From contig DASUUK010000112.1 of assembly GCA_036374135.1 (NCBI GenBank), positions 1-64,000 on the forward strand: 64,000 nucleotides of DNA. Reading direction: 5' to 3'. A model generated the notes under the pieces. That model was not told the origin of the DNA. It did no database searches and saw nothing but the letters and a program-made list of their open reading frames with translations. Of the stretch, positions 17,166 through 26,542 are shown one piece after another (position 1 is the first letter of the stretch; every line of letters begins with the position of its first letter). This DNA comes from Euzebyales bacterium. Its GTDB lineage: Bacteria > Actinomycetota > Nitriliruptoria > Euzebyales > JAHELV01. The position numbers and the translations under genes are program-made.

Positions 17166-18866
17166 TCACGGATCCCGACGACCCCGCGCGACCAACCCGT
17201 GCTCGTAGGCGTACGCGGTCGCCTCGGTCCGGGACGCCGCACCGAGCTTGGCCAGCATGTTCGCGACGTGGCGATCGACGGTCCTCACCGACAGGTGCAG
17301 GCGGTCGGCGATGCTCTTGTTGGTCATGCCGGTCGCCACGAGTCCCAGCACCTGCCGCTCGCGTGCGGTCAGGCGATCCTCGTGGCCGGGCCGGCCGACG
17401 ACGTCGGTCACCGCACCGAGACGGGTGAGCAGCCGACGCGCGGCCTCGCGCTCCAGCTCTGCCGTGTCGTTGTCGCCGAGCGCCTGGCAGGCACGCGCGA
17501 CCAGCGCCCGCGTACGCGCGAGCTCGTAGGGAACGCCCAGCGCCTCCCAGGCTGCGGCCGCCCGACGCAGCAACCTCGCAGCGCCCGACGCGTCGCCCTC
17601 GGCCAGCCGGACCGCTCCGACGGAACGGTCGGCGTGCGCACCGAGCGCGCCGGTGCCGAACGCGGCGGCGTGCCCGGCGAGCTCGGCCGCGGACGCCGAC
17701 GCATCCCGCGTCGCGCCGGCCGCAAGCTGGACCTCGACGAGCGCCGGCAGGAGCGCGACACGCTCGACAGGATCGCGGCGTTCGTCGAGCAGTCGGCACA
17801 GCGTCGTGATGGCATCGTCGGCCCGACCCTGTGCCAGCCGGACCAGTGCGAGCCCGGGCTGCGGGTCGTGACCGCGCTGCGCGGCGCGCTGGTAGGCGTC
17901 CTCGGCCGCGCGGAGGTCGCCCCGCAGTCGGTGCACCTCGCCCAACTGGTAGTGCGCCATGCCGACGGCACCCTCGTCGGCCGCGTCGGCGAACCGGTCG
18001 CACGCGCGCTCCGCCTCCTGCGCCGCGGCACCGAGGTCACCGGAGCGGGCCAGGATCGTCGCGCGGTGCGTCAGGCACTGGCCGGTGAACGTGACCATGC
18101 CCCGCTGCCGCTCACACCAGCGCGTCAACGCGGACGTCCACTCTCGGGCACGCCGGACGGCACCGATCTGCTCACAGGCCTCGATCAATGAGCAGTAGAC
18201 GATCCCCGCGACCGGAGGCGACAGCGCCCCCGACACCACCGCGGTCATCGCTTCGTCCAGGCGGGCGAGGCCGTCGTCCGCGCGACCTGCCCCGATGGCC
18301 GCGCGACCACCGATGTTGAGGCCCAGCGCGACGAGGTCGTCGTCACGCGCCTGGCGTCCCACCGCCACGACGCGGTCGGCCAGTTGCTGTGCGTCGCCGT
18401 AGGCGCGCTCGATCGCCGCCAGGCGGAACGCTGCGACGACCTGCAGGTAGGCACGTTCCGGTCGATCGTCATCGAGATGCTCCACCAGGCGGCCGCACCG
18501 CGCCGTCCAGCCGCCGGCCTGCGCGACGTCGCCGCGGGACAGCGACACGAAGATGATCCAGAACCCGCACCGCAGCGCCTCGGTGGTGTCATCGGCCGTG
18601 CGAGCGGCCTCGAAGCCGCGCACGAGCACGTCGACGGCCGTGTCGACATTGCCCAGCAGGTACGCGGCGGTCGCATACGTCCGCAGCTCGGTCCCCGGGA
18701 GCCCGGTCGCGGCATCGGCCTGCGCGTATGCGGCGAGCGCCTCGTCCCAGGCGCGCCGTCGCACCGCGTCGCGGGCCAGCGCGAGCTGCGCGTCGGGAAC
18801 GGTGGATGGTGTGGTCACACGACGATCGTACGAAACGGCCGCCCCGGTGCCACCATCGCCTGACAT
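17166..18866 (-). CDS. LuxR-type transcriptional regulator with TPR-like helical repeats
   Basis: A 566-residue cytoplasmic regulator. Residues of about 20-480 are alanine-rich helical repeats in TPR style (for example CERFADAADEGAVGMAHYQL, DAYQRAAQRG). The C-terminal LuxR helix-turn-helix is clear: RLTARERQVLGLVATGMTNK, then a recognition helix with LHLSVRTVDRHVANM. No AAA/MalT-type ATPase domain precedes the repeats, so it resembles a truncated LAL-type regulator that senses by protein contact. The ATG at 18866 gives the longest form. A GTG at 18818 directly follows TACGAT, a possible -10 box, so a leaderless shorter form is an alternative. Targets are unknown; the gene diverges from the DUF1992 gene. 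Confidence 0.85.
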   Translation of the reverse strand: MSGDGGTGAAVSYDRRVTTPSTVPDAQLALARDAVRRRAWDEALAAYAQADAATGLPGTELRTYATAAYLLGNVDTAVDVLVRGFEAARTADDTTEALRCGFWIIFVSLSRGDVAQAGGWTARCGRLVEHLDDDRPERAYLQVVAAFRLAAIERAYGDAQQLADRVVAVGRQARDDDLVALGLNIGGRAAIGAGRADDGLARLDEAMTAVVSGALSPPVAGIVYCSLIEACEQIGAVRRAREWTSALTRWCERQRGMVTFTGQCLTHRATILARSGDLGAAAQEAERACDRFADAADEGAVGMAHYQLGEVHRLRGDLRAAEDAYQRAAQRGHDPQPGLALVRLAQGRADDAITTLCRLLDERRDPVERVALLPALVEVQLAAGATRDASASAAELAGHAAAFGTGALGAHADRSVGAVRLAEGDASGAARLLRRAAAAWEALGVPYELARTRALVARACQALGDNDTAELEREAARRLLTRLGAVTDVVGRPGHEDRLTARERQVLGLVATGMTNKSIADRLHLSVRTVDRHVANMLAKLGAASRTEATAYAYEHGLVARGRRDP

Positions 18867-18936
18867 CCGCGGACGCCGTGCTACGCATGGACGGGGCGCG
18901 GCCAGAGCCGCGCACGGTGATGAGGGAGGCTGGCGG

Positions 18937-19362
18937 ATGGCGGCGCGCGGACACCGCGATCAGCAGCGCGAGACGTGGGTCGACCGGCAGATCCGCGAGG
19001 CGCAGGAGCGCGGGGAGTTCGACGGCCTGCGCGGTGCGGGCGAGCCCATCGCCGATCTCGACCGGCCCCACGACGCGTTGTGGTGGATCCGGAAGAAGCT
19101 CCGCGAGGAACGCTTCTCGAACCTGCCGCCGACGCTGCAGACGCGCAGGGACCTCGAACTCGCCCGCGAGCAGATCGCGGTGGCCGCGTCCGAGCGCGAG
19201 GTCCGCGAGATCATCACGGCGATCAACGCCCGGATCCGCTACGTGAACCGCACCGCGGTGTCCGGACCACCGTCGACGCTGATGCCGCTGGACGAGGACG
19301 AGACGGTGGAGCGTTGGCGACAGCGCCGCGCCGCCGACGGGGACGCCAACGACGCGTCGTGA
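18937..19362 (+). CDS. DUF1992 (DnaJ-homologue subfamily C member 28-like) protein
   Basis: A 141-residue soluble protein of the DUF1992 family. Hallmarks are WVDRQIREAQERGEFDGLRG near residue 13, directly followed by AGEPIADLDRP, then WWIRKKLREE and a helical tail with INARIRYVN. The biochemical role of the family is unknown; the name comes from a human DnaJ-like protein that contains the same domain without needing a J-domain. GGGAGG lies 7 bases before the ATG, which decides the start against longer in-frame options. The gene ends 17 bases before the stop of the convergent PPOX gene. Confidence 0.85.
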   Translation: MAARGHRDQQRETWVDRQIREAQERGEFDGLRGAGEPIADLDRPHDALWWIRKKLREERFSNLPPTLQTRRDLELAREQIAVAASEREVREIITAINARIRYVNRTAVSGPPSTLMPLDEDETVERWRQRRAADGDANDAS

Positions 19363-19379
19363 TCAACCGGCCGGGTGGG

Positions 19380-19790
19380 TCAGGTCCACTCGCGCCGTGT
19401 CGGCCGGAACCGCCTCTGGGCGTCGAAGTCGTGGCGCTCGGCGATCCCCCAGGACCACGTGATCGTGGGATGCACGACCACGTAGGTTCCCGGGCCGAAC
19501 TGGCCGTCGATGTCGGTGACCTCGGCCTCGCCGTGGACGCGGATGCCTCGCGGCCGCCACGGATCGACCGATGCCAGATCGTCGACGATCAGTGACACGT
19601 GGGTGTTGCCGGCCTCGATGTTGCGTCCCTTACGGGTGGCCCGCATGTCGGCCCGTGACCCGATCGTGAACACACCGTCGGTGAACGCGAACCCGACCGC
19701 ATCGACCGTCGGCTGACCGTCGGCGTCCACCGTCGCGAGCCGGGCGAGCCGTTGACTGCGCAGGTACGCGATCTCGTCGTCGTCGAACAC
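19380..19790 (-). CDS. PPOX-class F420-dependent enzyme family protein
   Basis: A 136-residue split-barrel flavin/deazaflavin-binding protein. It starts with EIAYLRSQRLARLATVDADG, the normal opening of the TIGR03618/PPOX F420-dependent family, and continues with FTIGSRADMRATRKGRNI and HVSLIVDDL. The final ERHDFDAQRRFRPTRREW block is typical of the subgroup that I know as Rv2061/Rv3369-like. Such proteins bind F420, FMN or heme and reduce small molecules. GTG start with GGAAGG 8 bases upstream. It is a monocistronic gene; substrate unknown. Confidence 0.85.
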   Translation of the reverse strand: MFDDDEIAYLRSQRLARLATVDADGQPTVDAVGFAFTDGVFTIGSRADMRATRKGRNIEAGNTHVSLIVDDLASVDPWRPRGIRVHGEAEVTDIDGQFGPGTYVVVHPTITWSWGIAERHDFDAQRRFRPTRREWT

Positions 19791-19929
19791 CGCCGAGGCC
19801 TTCCGTCGAGGGTCGTCGTGGCAACGCTAGCCGCGCCCGGCGTGCGCCGGGCGCTCGCACGATGCCCGGCGTTTCGCCGACTGCGGTGGTGCCGACCCTG
19901 AGCATGGCAGCCCACACGAGAGGTCCCGG

Positions 19930-21402
19930 TTGACGCCGCACCGCTTCGCCCACGCGCGGCATCCGCTGATCTTCGAGATCAACACATGGCCGTGGCTGGC
20001 GGCACTCAGCGAAGCGTCCGGTCGCCGCGTCCACCTCGGCGACGTACCCGACGACGCATGGGACCGGATCGCGGCGCTGGGTGTCGACGCGGTCTGGCTC
20101 ATGGGCGTGTGGGAGCGCAGTCCGGTCGGCGCGGCGATCGCCCGCGCGCACGACGGGCTGGCCGACGCGTTCGCCGCAGCCGTCCCCGACGTCTCAGCGG
20201 CCGACGTCGTGGGCTCGCCCTACAGCGTCCGCCGCTACCAGGTCGACGGGCACCTGGGTGGCCCGGCCGCACTGGCGCGCGCCCGAGCCGCACTGGCGGC
20301 GCGTGGCATTGGCCTGGTGCTCGACTTCGTGCCCAACCACGTGGCGATCGACCATCCGTGGACGGAAGCCCATCCCGGTGACTTCATCGTGGGCACCGAC
20401 GACGACCTGCGCGACGATCCCACCGCGTTCGTGCGCGTCGGCCCACACGTGCTCGCCAACGGCCGCGACCCGCACTTCCCCGCATGGACCGACGTCGTGC
20501 AGCTCAACCCGTGGTCGGCCGGGATGCGGGCACGCGCGATCGACACGCTCCACGCGATCGCGGACCAGTGCGACGGCGTCCGCTGCGACATGGCCATGCT
20601 GCTGCTCGACGACGTCGTCGCGCGGACGTGGGGCGCACGCGCGGGTTCACCGCCGCCGCAGCCGTACTGGGAGGAGGTCATCGGCGCGGTGCGGGCGCGG
20701 CGTCCGGCGTCGCGGTTCATCGCCGAGGCGTACTGGGACCGCGAGGCCGATCTGCACGCGCAGGGGTTCGACCTGTGCTACGACAAGCGACTGTACGACC
20801 TGCTGCGCGACGGACGCCCCGTCGCGGTCCACGGGCACCTGGCGCGCGACCATCCCCGACCCGACGGGCTCGTGCGGTTCCTGGAGAACCACGACGAGCC
20901 CCGCGCGGCCGCGGTGTTCGACGACGCACGCCACCGCGCCGCCTGGATCATCGCCCTGATGGCGCCAGGCGCCACACTGCTGCACGACGGGCAGGCGACC
21001 GGCGCCCGCACGTACCTGCCGGTGCAACTCGGGCGCGCGCCGGCCGAACCCGTCGACGACGAACTGGCTGCCTGGTACACGACCGTCCTGCGCGCCGCCG
21101 ACGACCCGACGTTGCGCGCCGGCACCAGCAGGGTCGCCACCGTCGTCGATGGTGACGCCGACCGTCTGGTGACCCGCTGCTGGGACGGAGCCAGCCGCTG
21201 GCTGGCCGTCGTGAACTTCACCGGCGACCATGCGACCGCGCGTGTGGCCACCGGATGGGACGACCTGCGCGGACAGGTGTGTCGCCTGACCGACCCGACG
21301 ACCGGCGAGGCATGCGAACGCGCCGGGGCCGATCTCGCCGACGGCCTGCCGGTCGTGCTCGGACCCTGGGGCTGGCACCTGTTCCGGATCGCCGCCGTCA
21401 CC
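19930..21402 (+). CDS. GH13 alpha-amylase-family glycosidase
   Basis: A family 13 glycoside hydrolase of about 490 residues, distinct from the alpha-glucosidase in the sugar operon. The barrel signatures are LDFVPNHVAIDHPW near residue 131, GVRCDMAMLLL with nucleophile D220, FIAEAYWD with E266 and FLENHDEPRAA with D322. There is no signal peptide, so it acts in the cytoplasm. The short WLMGVWERSPVG loop and the C-terminal beta domain ending in LGPWGWHLFRI resemble uncharacterised cytoplasmic amylases of the glycogen or trehalose side of metabolism. TTG start at 19930 is supported by GAGAGG about 6 bases upstream. Exact substrate not predictable. Confidence 0.85.
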
Positions 21403-21465
21403 TGACGTTGCATGCGCGACGTCACGCCGGACGCGATCCGCGGTGCTATCTGTTGTGCAACGTCA
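21403..21465. repeat. Perfect 10-bp inverted repeat around the promoter of the F420-reductase-like gene
   Basis: TGACGTTGCA (21403-21412, containing the amylase stop) and its exact complement TGCAACGTCA (21456-21465) flank 43 bases. The right arm ends 9 bases before the next ATG and just precedes its ribosome site. It could be paired operator half-sites or an RNA hairpin; the long loop argues against a simple terminator. Confidence 0.45.
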
Positions 21466-21474
21466 GGGGACGCC

Positions 21475-22158
21475 ATGCGCATCGCAGTGCTGGGAACCGG
21501 CTCGGTGGGACGGACGCTGGCCACCGCGTTGGACGTGCTGGGTCATCAGGTGACGATCGGCACGCGCGACGTCGCCGCGACGATGGCGCGGACCGAGCCG
21601 GACGCGTTCGGAAACCCCCCGTTCCCGGAGTGGGCCGCCGATCACGACGCCATCGGCCTCGCCACGTTCGCCGAAGCGACCGACGGCGCCGATCTGATCG
21701 TCAACGCGACTGGCGGCACGGCGTCGCTGGATGCGCTGACCGCCGCCGCCGCTGACGGCGACCTGGCGGGCACGATCATCGTGGACGTGGCCAATCCGTT
21801 GGACTTCAGCCGGGGGTGGCCACCCTCGCTCGCGGTCGCCAACACGGACTCGCTCGGCGAGCGGATCCAGCGCAGCTTCCCGCACGCGCGCGTCGTCAAG
21901 ACGTTGAACACGATGAACGCCGCGGTCATGGTCGACCCGGGCATGGTGGCCGGTGGCGACCACACCGTGCTCCTGTCCGGTGACGACGCCGACGCCAAGG
22001 CGACCGTCGGCGACCTGCTGCGGGCTCTCGGCTGGACCGACATCGTCGACCTCGGCGGCATCGTCACGGCTCGTGGCGTCGAGATGGTGCTGCCGCTGTG
22101 GCTGTCACTCAACGCCGCACTCGGCGTCCGCGCCATCCAGTTCAAGGTGGTTCGCTGA
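21475..22158 (+). CDS. NADPH-dependent F420 reductase-like (NADP oxidoreductase, coenzyme F420-dependent) protein
   Basis: A 227-residue Rossmann-fold protein. The N-terminus MRIAVLGTGSVGRTLATAL is a dinucleotide site, followed by VTIGTRD, where a basic residue at the end of the second strand favours NADPH. DLIVNATGG, IIVDVANPLDFSRG and VVKTLNTMNAAVMVDP are the blocks found in F420:NADPH-oxidoreductase (Fno-like) proteins. It may shuttle hydride between NADPH and F420, or be a related reductase that lost F420 binding. AGGGGA lies about 5 bases before the ATG, which fixes the start. Confidence 0.82.
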   Translation: MRIAVLGTGSVGRTLATALDVLGHQVTIGTRDVAATMARTEPDAFGNPPFPEWAADHDAIGLATFAEATDGADLIVNATGGTASLDALTAAAADGDLAGTIIVDVANPLDFSRGWPPSLAVANTDSLGERIQRSFPHARVVKTLNTMNAAVMVDPGMVAGGDHTVLLSGDDADAKATVGDLLRALGWTDIVDLGGIVTARGVEMVLPLWLSLNAALGVRAIQFKVVR

Positions 22159-22241
22159 CCCGACCACGGGACGGGGTCGTCCCACCGCGTGCAACCCCGC
22201 CGGTAACATCCGCCACCGCGGCGAGGGCACAGGAGCGCACG

Positions 22242-23651
22242 ATGGCCGACACCGATCCAGGGCACATGTCCGTCGAGGAGTTCCGGACCCACGGCCACGC
22301 GGTCGTGGACTGGATCGCGGATCGCCTGGCCGACGTCGAACGGCGACCCGTGCAGGCGACGGTGGCACCGGGTGAGGTGCGGGCGAAGCTTCCCTCGACG
22401 GCGCCGGAGGACGGCGAGCCGTTCGCCGCGCTGCTCGCCGACCTCGACGAGATCGTGGCACCCGGCATCACCGACTGGCAGCACCCTGGCTGGTTCGCCT
22501 ACTTCCCCACCGGCGCCGCGCCGCCGTCGGTGCTCGCGGAACTGGTCTCGGCGGCGCTGGGCGCGCAGGGGATGCTGTGGTCCACCGGTCCGGCGCTCAC
22601 CGAGATCGAGACCACGGTGATGGACTGGCTGGTCGACCTGCTCGGGCTGCCGACGACGTGGCGCATGGACACCGGTCCCGGTGGCGGCGTGCTGCAGATG
22701 AGCGCCAGCGACTCGACCCACACCGCGCTCGTGGTTGCCCGACACCGCGCCGCGCGCGACGACGCACCGACCGACCGGTTCGTGGCGTACGTCTCGTCGC
22801 AGGCGCACTCGTCGGTCGAGAAGGGTGCGCGTGTCGCCGGCTACCGGCACCTGCGGCTGCTCGACGTCGACGACGTCTTCGCGCTGCGGCCCGACCGGCT
22901 CGAGGCCGCGATCGCCAGCGATGTCGCAGCCGGGCTGGTGCCGACGTTCGTGTGCTCGGCGGTCGGGACGACCGCGACCACCGCGGTCGACCCCGTGCGC
23001 GCCGTCGGCGAGATCGCCCGCGCACACGGGCTGTGGCACCACGTCGACGCCGCCTACGCCGGCGCCGCGATGGTCTGCCCTGAGCACCGCCACCAGCAGG
23101 ACGGCCTCGACCTCGTCGACAGCTACACCTTCAATCCGCACAAGTGGCTGCTGACGAACTTCGACTGCTCCGCGTTCTGGGTGGCCGACCGCACACCCCT
23201 GCTGGACGCGCTCAGCATCCTGCCGCCGTACCTGCGCAACGCTGCCAGCGAGTCGGGCGAGGTCGTCGACTACCGCGATTGGCACGTGCCGCTCGGCCGA
23301 CGGTTCCGCGCGTTGAAACTGTGGTGGGTGCTGCGCTGGTACGGCCGGCGCGGCCTGCAGGCCCACATCCGCCGCCACATCGCGTGGGCGCGGCAACTGG
23401 AGGACCGCGTGCGCGCCCATGACCGCCTGATGCTGGTCGCGCCGACACCGTTCGCGCTCGTGACGTTCCGCCACGTCGACGGCAATGCCGCGACGCGGGC
23501 GATCGCCGGTGCCGTCAACGACCGCGGCGATCTTCTCGTCACGCCGTCGGAGATCGACGGCACGGCGTTCATCCGCGTGTCCGTCGGTGCGACGCCGACG
23601 GAGCAGCGCCACGTCGACGCGCTGTGGGACGTGATCACCGCCGCCTCGTGA
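22242..23651 (+). CDS. PLP-dependent group II amino-acid decarboxylase (aromatic-L-amino-acid decarboxylase-like)
   Basis: A 469-residue cytoplasmic enzyme of the group II decarboxylases. MSVEEFRTHGHAVVDWIADR near the N-terminus, HPGWFAYFPTGAAPPS for substrate-pocket formation, HVDAAYAGAA with the PLP-pyridine Asp, and YTFNPHKWLLTNFDCSAFWV with the Schiff-base lysine K301 are clear. The order and the length are those of aromatic amino-acid (DOPA/tryptophan/tyrosine) decarboxylases, which release CO2 to give an amine. AGGAG lies 7 bases before the ATG. A hairpin follows the stop. Which amino acid is used cannot be read from the sequence. Confidence 0.88.
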   Translation: MADTDPGHMSVEEFRTHGHAVVDWIADRLADVERRPVQATVAPGEVRAKLPSTAPEDGEPFAALLADLDEIVAPGITDWQHPGWFAYFPTGAAPPSVLAELVSAALGAQGMLWSTGPALTEIETTVMDWLVDLLGLPTTWRMDTGPGGGVLQMSASDSTHTALVVARHRAARDDAPTDRFVAYVSSQAHSSVEKGARVAGYRHLRLLDVDDVFALRPDRLEAAIASDVAAGLVPTFVCSAVGTTATTAVDPVRAVGEIARAHGLWHHVDAAYAGAAMVCPEHRHQQDGLDLVDSYTFNPHKWLLTNFDCSAFWVADRTPLLDALSILPPYLRNAASESGEVVDYRDWHVPLGRRFRALKLWWVLRWYGRRGLQAHIRRHIAWARQLEDRVRAHDRLMLVAPTPFALVTFRHVDGNAATRAIAGAVNDRGDLLVTPSEIDGTAFIRVSVGATPTEQRHVDALWDVITAAS

Positions 23652-23657
23652 GCAGCA

Positions 23658-23696
23658 CGGCGCCCGGGACCACCGCGTCGCGATCACCGGGCGCCG
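23658..23696. terminator. Bidirectional hairpin terminator
   Basis: A perfect 10-bp inverted repeat (CGGCGCCCGG and complement) with a 19-base loop sits 6 bases after the decarboxylase stop and 30 bases before the convergent DsbA-family stop, so it can end both transcripts. Confidence 0.55.
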
Positions 23697-23726
23697 GTCG
23701 TCCCGAGGGCCGTGGGCGGGGGTCTG

Positions 23727-24440
23727 TCAGGACACCTGGGTCTCCCGCCCGGCGATCGGGGCGGTCACCCGCGTCATCGGGAACTCGCGCAGCGAACGCT
23801 TGAGCTCGGCGAAGCCGGGCCACCGCGCCAGGGTGGTAACCGCGTCCCACAGCGCCAACGCCTCGTCGTCATCGTCGGGCGACTCGCTGATCACCGGTCC
23901 GAAGAACGCCGGACCGTCGGGCGGCAGGAATGACAGCACGGGCGTCCCGATGTCGCCGCCCACGCGCGCGAGAGCCTCGTCGGTGTCGTCCCGGATCACC
24001 GTGTCGTGGCTCGGGTCCTGCGCGGCCGCAGCCAGGCTGGTCGGCAGGCCCAACCCGTCCAGCAGCGATGGGAGATCACCTGCCGACGCCGAGTGCTCGA
24101 GGACGGCGTCGAATGCCTCGTCGAGGTCGACGTCCATGCCGGTGGGAGGGTCGGCCCGCCACACCGCGCCGCCGAAGGCGTCGTAGACGTCACCCATGAC
24201 CTCCTCCCCGGCGTGCGCCCTGACGGCGGCAGCGACCCGCAGCATCTCGAGGCCCCGCTGGTGTGCCGCCGGATACCCCCGCGGCTTGTCCTCGTAGTGA
24301 CCCTCGTTGAGGAGGCGCAGGCTGATGAACCGCCAACGCACCGACAGGTCCCGCAGGCGCTGCACGTGCCGCACCCATCGCGACGTCACCCAGCAGAACG
24401 GGCAGACCGGATCGAAGAAGAACTCGACGTCGTGATCCAT
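23727..24440 (-). CDS. DsbA-family thiol oxidoreductase (mycothiol-dependent nitroreductase Rv2466c-like)
   Basis: A 237-residue thioredoxin-fold protein with inserted helical domain. The active site is DPVCPFCW with C13 and C16. A GGDIGTPVLSF segment supplies the cis-proline needed by the fold. There is no signal peptide, so it is cytoplasmic, unlike periplasmic DsbA. This form, with FISLRLLNEG and WRADPPTGMDVD, resembles actinobacterial Rv2466c-like proteins that use mycothiol to reduce electrophiles. The ATG at 24440 opens the protein directly with the first beta strand; the frame stays open upstream but is not needed. It diverges from the DUF2461 gene. Confidence 0.85.
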   Translation of the reverse strand: MDHDVEFFFDPVCPFCWVTSRWVRHVQRLRDLSVRWRFISLRLLNEGHYEDKPRGYPAAHQRGLEMLRVAAAVRAHAGEEVMGDVYDAFGGAVWRADPPTGMDVDLDEAFDAVLEHSASAGDLPSLLDGLGLPTSLAAAAQDPSHDTVIRDDTDEALARVGGDIGTPVLSFLPPDGPAFFGPVISESPDDDDEALALWDAVTTLARWPGFAELKRSLREFPMTRVTAPIAGRETQVS

Positions 24441-24548
24441 GTCGCGACGGTACCCACCCGAACATCCGAGCAACGCTTCCGCGCTCTGCGTTCGCGGGCG
24501 TCGGACAGCCACGTAGCATCGGGACAGTCGTCCGACGGGAGGCGAGGC

Positions 24549-25235
24549 GTGGCGTACTTCAGCGACGAGACGTTCGACTTCCTGTTCGATCTCGACGTCT
24601 TCAACTCGCGCGGGTGGATGGACGCCAACCGCGACCGCTACGAGCAGCACGTCAAGCGGCCGCTGTTCGACTTCTGCGACGACCTCGCCGCGCCGTTGCA
24701 CGAGCACGTGTCCCGCCACCTGGTGGCGATCGGCGCCATCCGGGGCGGATCGGTGTTCCAGATCCACCGCGACACGCGCTTCTCGAAGGACAAGACCCCG
24801 TACAAGACGGCGGCGACGGCGTGGTTCGCGCACGCCGACGGTGACCAGACCAGCTTCGCGCTGCCGGGGCTGTACCTGCACCTCGAGCCCGGCAACTGCT
24901 TCTTGGCCGCGGGCATCTACCGCCCGCCGACCCCCACCCTCAACGCGGTGCGCAGCCGAATCGTCGCCACGCCGGGCGCGTGGACCCGCGCCCGCAACGC
25001 CGTCGAGGACGCCGGGTTCACGTTGATGGGCGAGCAGCTCAAGACCGCCCCGCGCGGGTACGACGGCGACCACCGGCACATCGAGGACCTCCGCCGGACG
25101 AGCTTCGTGGCCGGTCACCCGTTCGAGGAATCCGACGCCACGGCAGATGACTTCCTCGACCGCTTCGTCGGATGGTCCGCAGACGCGCTGCCACTGCTGC
25201 GCTTCGTCGCGCGCGCGCTCGACGCTCCGTTCTGA
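24549..25235 (+). CDS. DUF2461 domain protein (TIGR02453 family)
   Basis: A 228-residue soluble protein of the DUF2461 family. The family blocks are visible in order: FDFLFDLDVFNSRGWMDANR near residue 8, FQIHRDTRFSKDKTPYKTA in the middle, then GLYLHLEPGNCFLAAGIYRP, and LKTAPRGYDGDHRHIEDLRR. The conserved Arg-Asp-Arg-Phe-Ser-Lys-Asp-Lys cluster suggests a nucleic-acid or phosphate ligand, but no function is established. GTG start at 24549 is preceded by GGGAGGCGAGGC. It ends 3 bases before the stop of the convergent acyl-CoA dehydrogenase. Confidence 0.88.
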   Translation: MAYFSDETFDFLFDLDVFNSRGWMDANRDRYEQHVKRPLFDFCDDLAAPLHEHVSRHLVAIGAIRGGSVFQIHRDTRFSKDKTPYKTAATAWFAHADGDQTSFALPGLYLHLEPGNCFLAAGIYRPPTPTLNAVRSRIVATPGAWTRARNAVEDAGFTLMGEQLKTAPRGYDGDHRHIEDLRRTSFVAGHPFEESDATADDFLDRFVGWSADALPLLRFVARALDAPF

Positions 25236-25238
25236 GCC

Positions 25239-26417
25239 CTACGAGAAGGCGGCGTGGCCGGTCAGCGCCTGACCGAGGATCAGCGTGTGGATCTCGTTCG
25301 TCCCCTCGTACGTGAACACCGACTCGAGGTTGTTCATGTGCCGGATCACCGGATACTCCAGCGTCACGCCATTCGCGCCGAGGACGGACCGCGCGGTGCG
25401 GGCCACCTCCAGCGCCACCCGGACGTTGTCGAGCTTGCCGAGGCTGACGTGCGCGGCGGCGAGCTCGCCCGCGTCCTTCATGCGCCCGAGGTGCAGCGCC
25501 AGCACGGTGCCGCGGTTGACCGCGACCATCATGTCGACCAGCTTGCGCTGGGTCAGCTGGAACGCCGCGATCGGCCGGCCGAACTGCTCACGTGCGCCGG
25601 CATAGTCCAGCGCGGACTCGTAGCACGCCCGGGCAGCTCCCATCGCGCCGAACACGATCCCGAACCGGGCCTCCGACAGGCACGACAACGGACCGCGCAT
25701 GCCGCGGACACCCGGCAGCACCGCGTCACCCGGCAGCCGCACACCCTCGAGCACCAGCTCGGACGTGACCGACGCGCGCAGGGACAGCTTGTGCTCGACC
25801 GGGTTCGCCGTGAACCCAGGCGTGCCCGTCGGGACCACGAAGCCGCGGACACCGTCGTCGGTCATCGCCCACACGACCGCGACATCGGCGATGCCGCCGT
25901 TGGTGATCCACATCTTCGTGCCGTCGAGCACCCAGTCGTCGCCGTCACGACGGGCGCGCGTGCGCATGCTGGCGGGATCGCTGCCCGAGTCGGGCTCGGT
26001 GAGCCCGAAGCACCCGACCGCCTCGCCGGCGGCCATCGCGGGCAGCCACTGCTGCTTGTGCTCCTCCGAGCCGTACGCCCAGATCGGGAACATCGCCAGT
26101 GAGCCCTGCACCGAGACGAAGCTGCGCACACCGGTGTCGCCGGCCTCCAGTTCGAGGCACGCGAGCCCGTAGCTGGTCGCGTTGGTGCCCGCGCATCCGT
26201 ACCCGTCCAGGTGCATGCCGAGCAGGCCCAGTGCCGCGATCTCCTTGATCAGCTCACGGGGGAACACGCCGCGCTCGAACCAGTCCCCGACGTCGGGGAC
26301 GACGCGGTCGGTGACGAAGCGCCGGACCGTGTCGCGGATCAGCACCTCCTCGTCGGACAGCAGCCGGTCGAGCGCGAGGAAGTCACGCGCCTGGGGAGGA
26401 TCGGTCAGCACCGACAT
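25239..26417 (-). CDS. Acyl-CoA dehydrogenase, glutaryl-CoA dehydrogenase-like
   Basis: A 392-residue FAD enzyme of the acyl-CoA dehydrogenase fold: helical N-domain, central beta domain with CFGLTEPDSGSDPASM and KMWITNGGIADVAVVWA, helical C-domain with RQFGRPIAAFQ-like REQFGRPIAAFQLTQRKL. The catalytic base is in FTYEGTNEIHTLILGQ. EHKLSLRASVTSELVLEGVR and the final ILGQALTGHAAF are what I know from glutaryl-CoA dehydrogenases, which oxidise and decarboxylate glutaryl-CoA in lysine and tryptophan breakdown. The ATG at 26417 gives a normal length. No partner gene for that pathway lies nearby, so the substrate remains open. Confidence 0.85.
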   Translation of the reverse strand: MSVLTDPPQARDFLALDRLLSDEEVLIRDTVRRFVTDRVVPDVGDWFERGVFPRELIKEIAALGLLGMHLDGYGCAGTNATSYGLACLELEAGDTGVRSFVSVQGSLAMFPIWAYGSEEHKQQWLPAMAAGEAVGCFGLTEPDSGSDPASMRTRARRDGDDWVLDGTKMWITNGGIADVAVVWAMTDDGVRGFVVPTGTPGFTANPVEHKLSLRASVTSELVLEGVRLPGDAVLPGVRGMRGPLSCLSEARFGIVFGAMGAARACYESALDYAGAREQFGRPIAAFQLTQRKLVDMMVAVNRGTVLALHLGRMKDAGELAAAHVSLGKLDNVRVALEVARTARSVLGANGVTLEYPVIRHMNNLESVFTYEGTNEIHTLILGQALTGHAAFS

Positions 26418-26542
26418 GCCACGGCCCTTTCCTCGTCGGGCGACCTCGCGCGCCCACCATGGCAACTGTAACGACCGGGCCAATCCCGCGACACCGACAG
26501 CACGGACCCCGCCGACGGCGGTGACGCGCCAGCCGCGACCGG

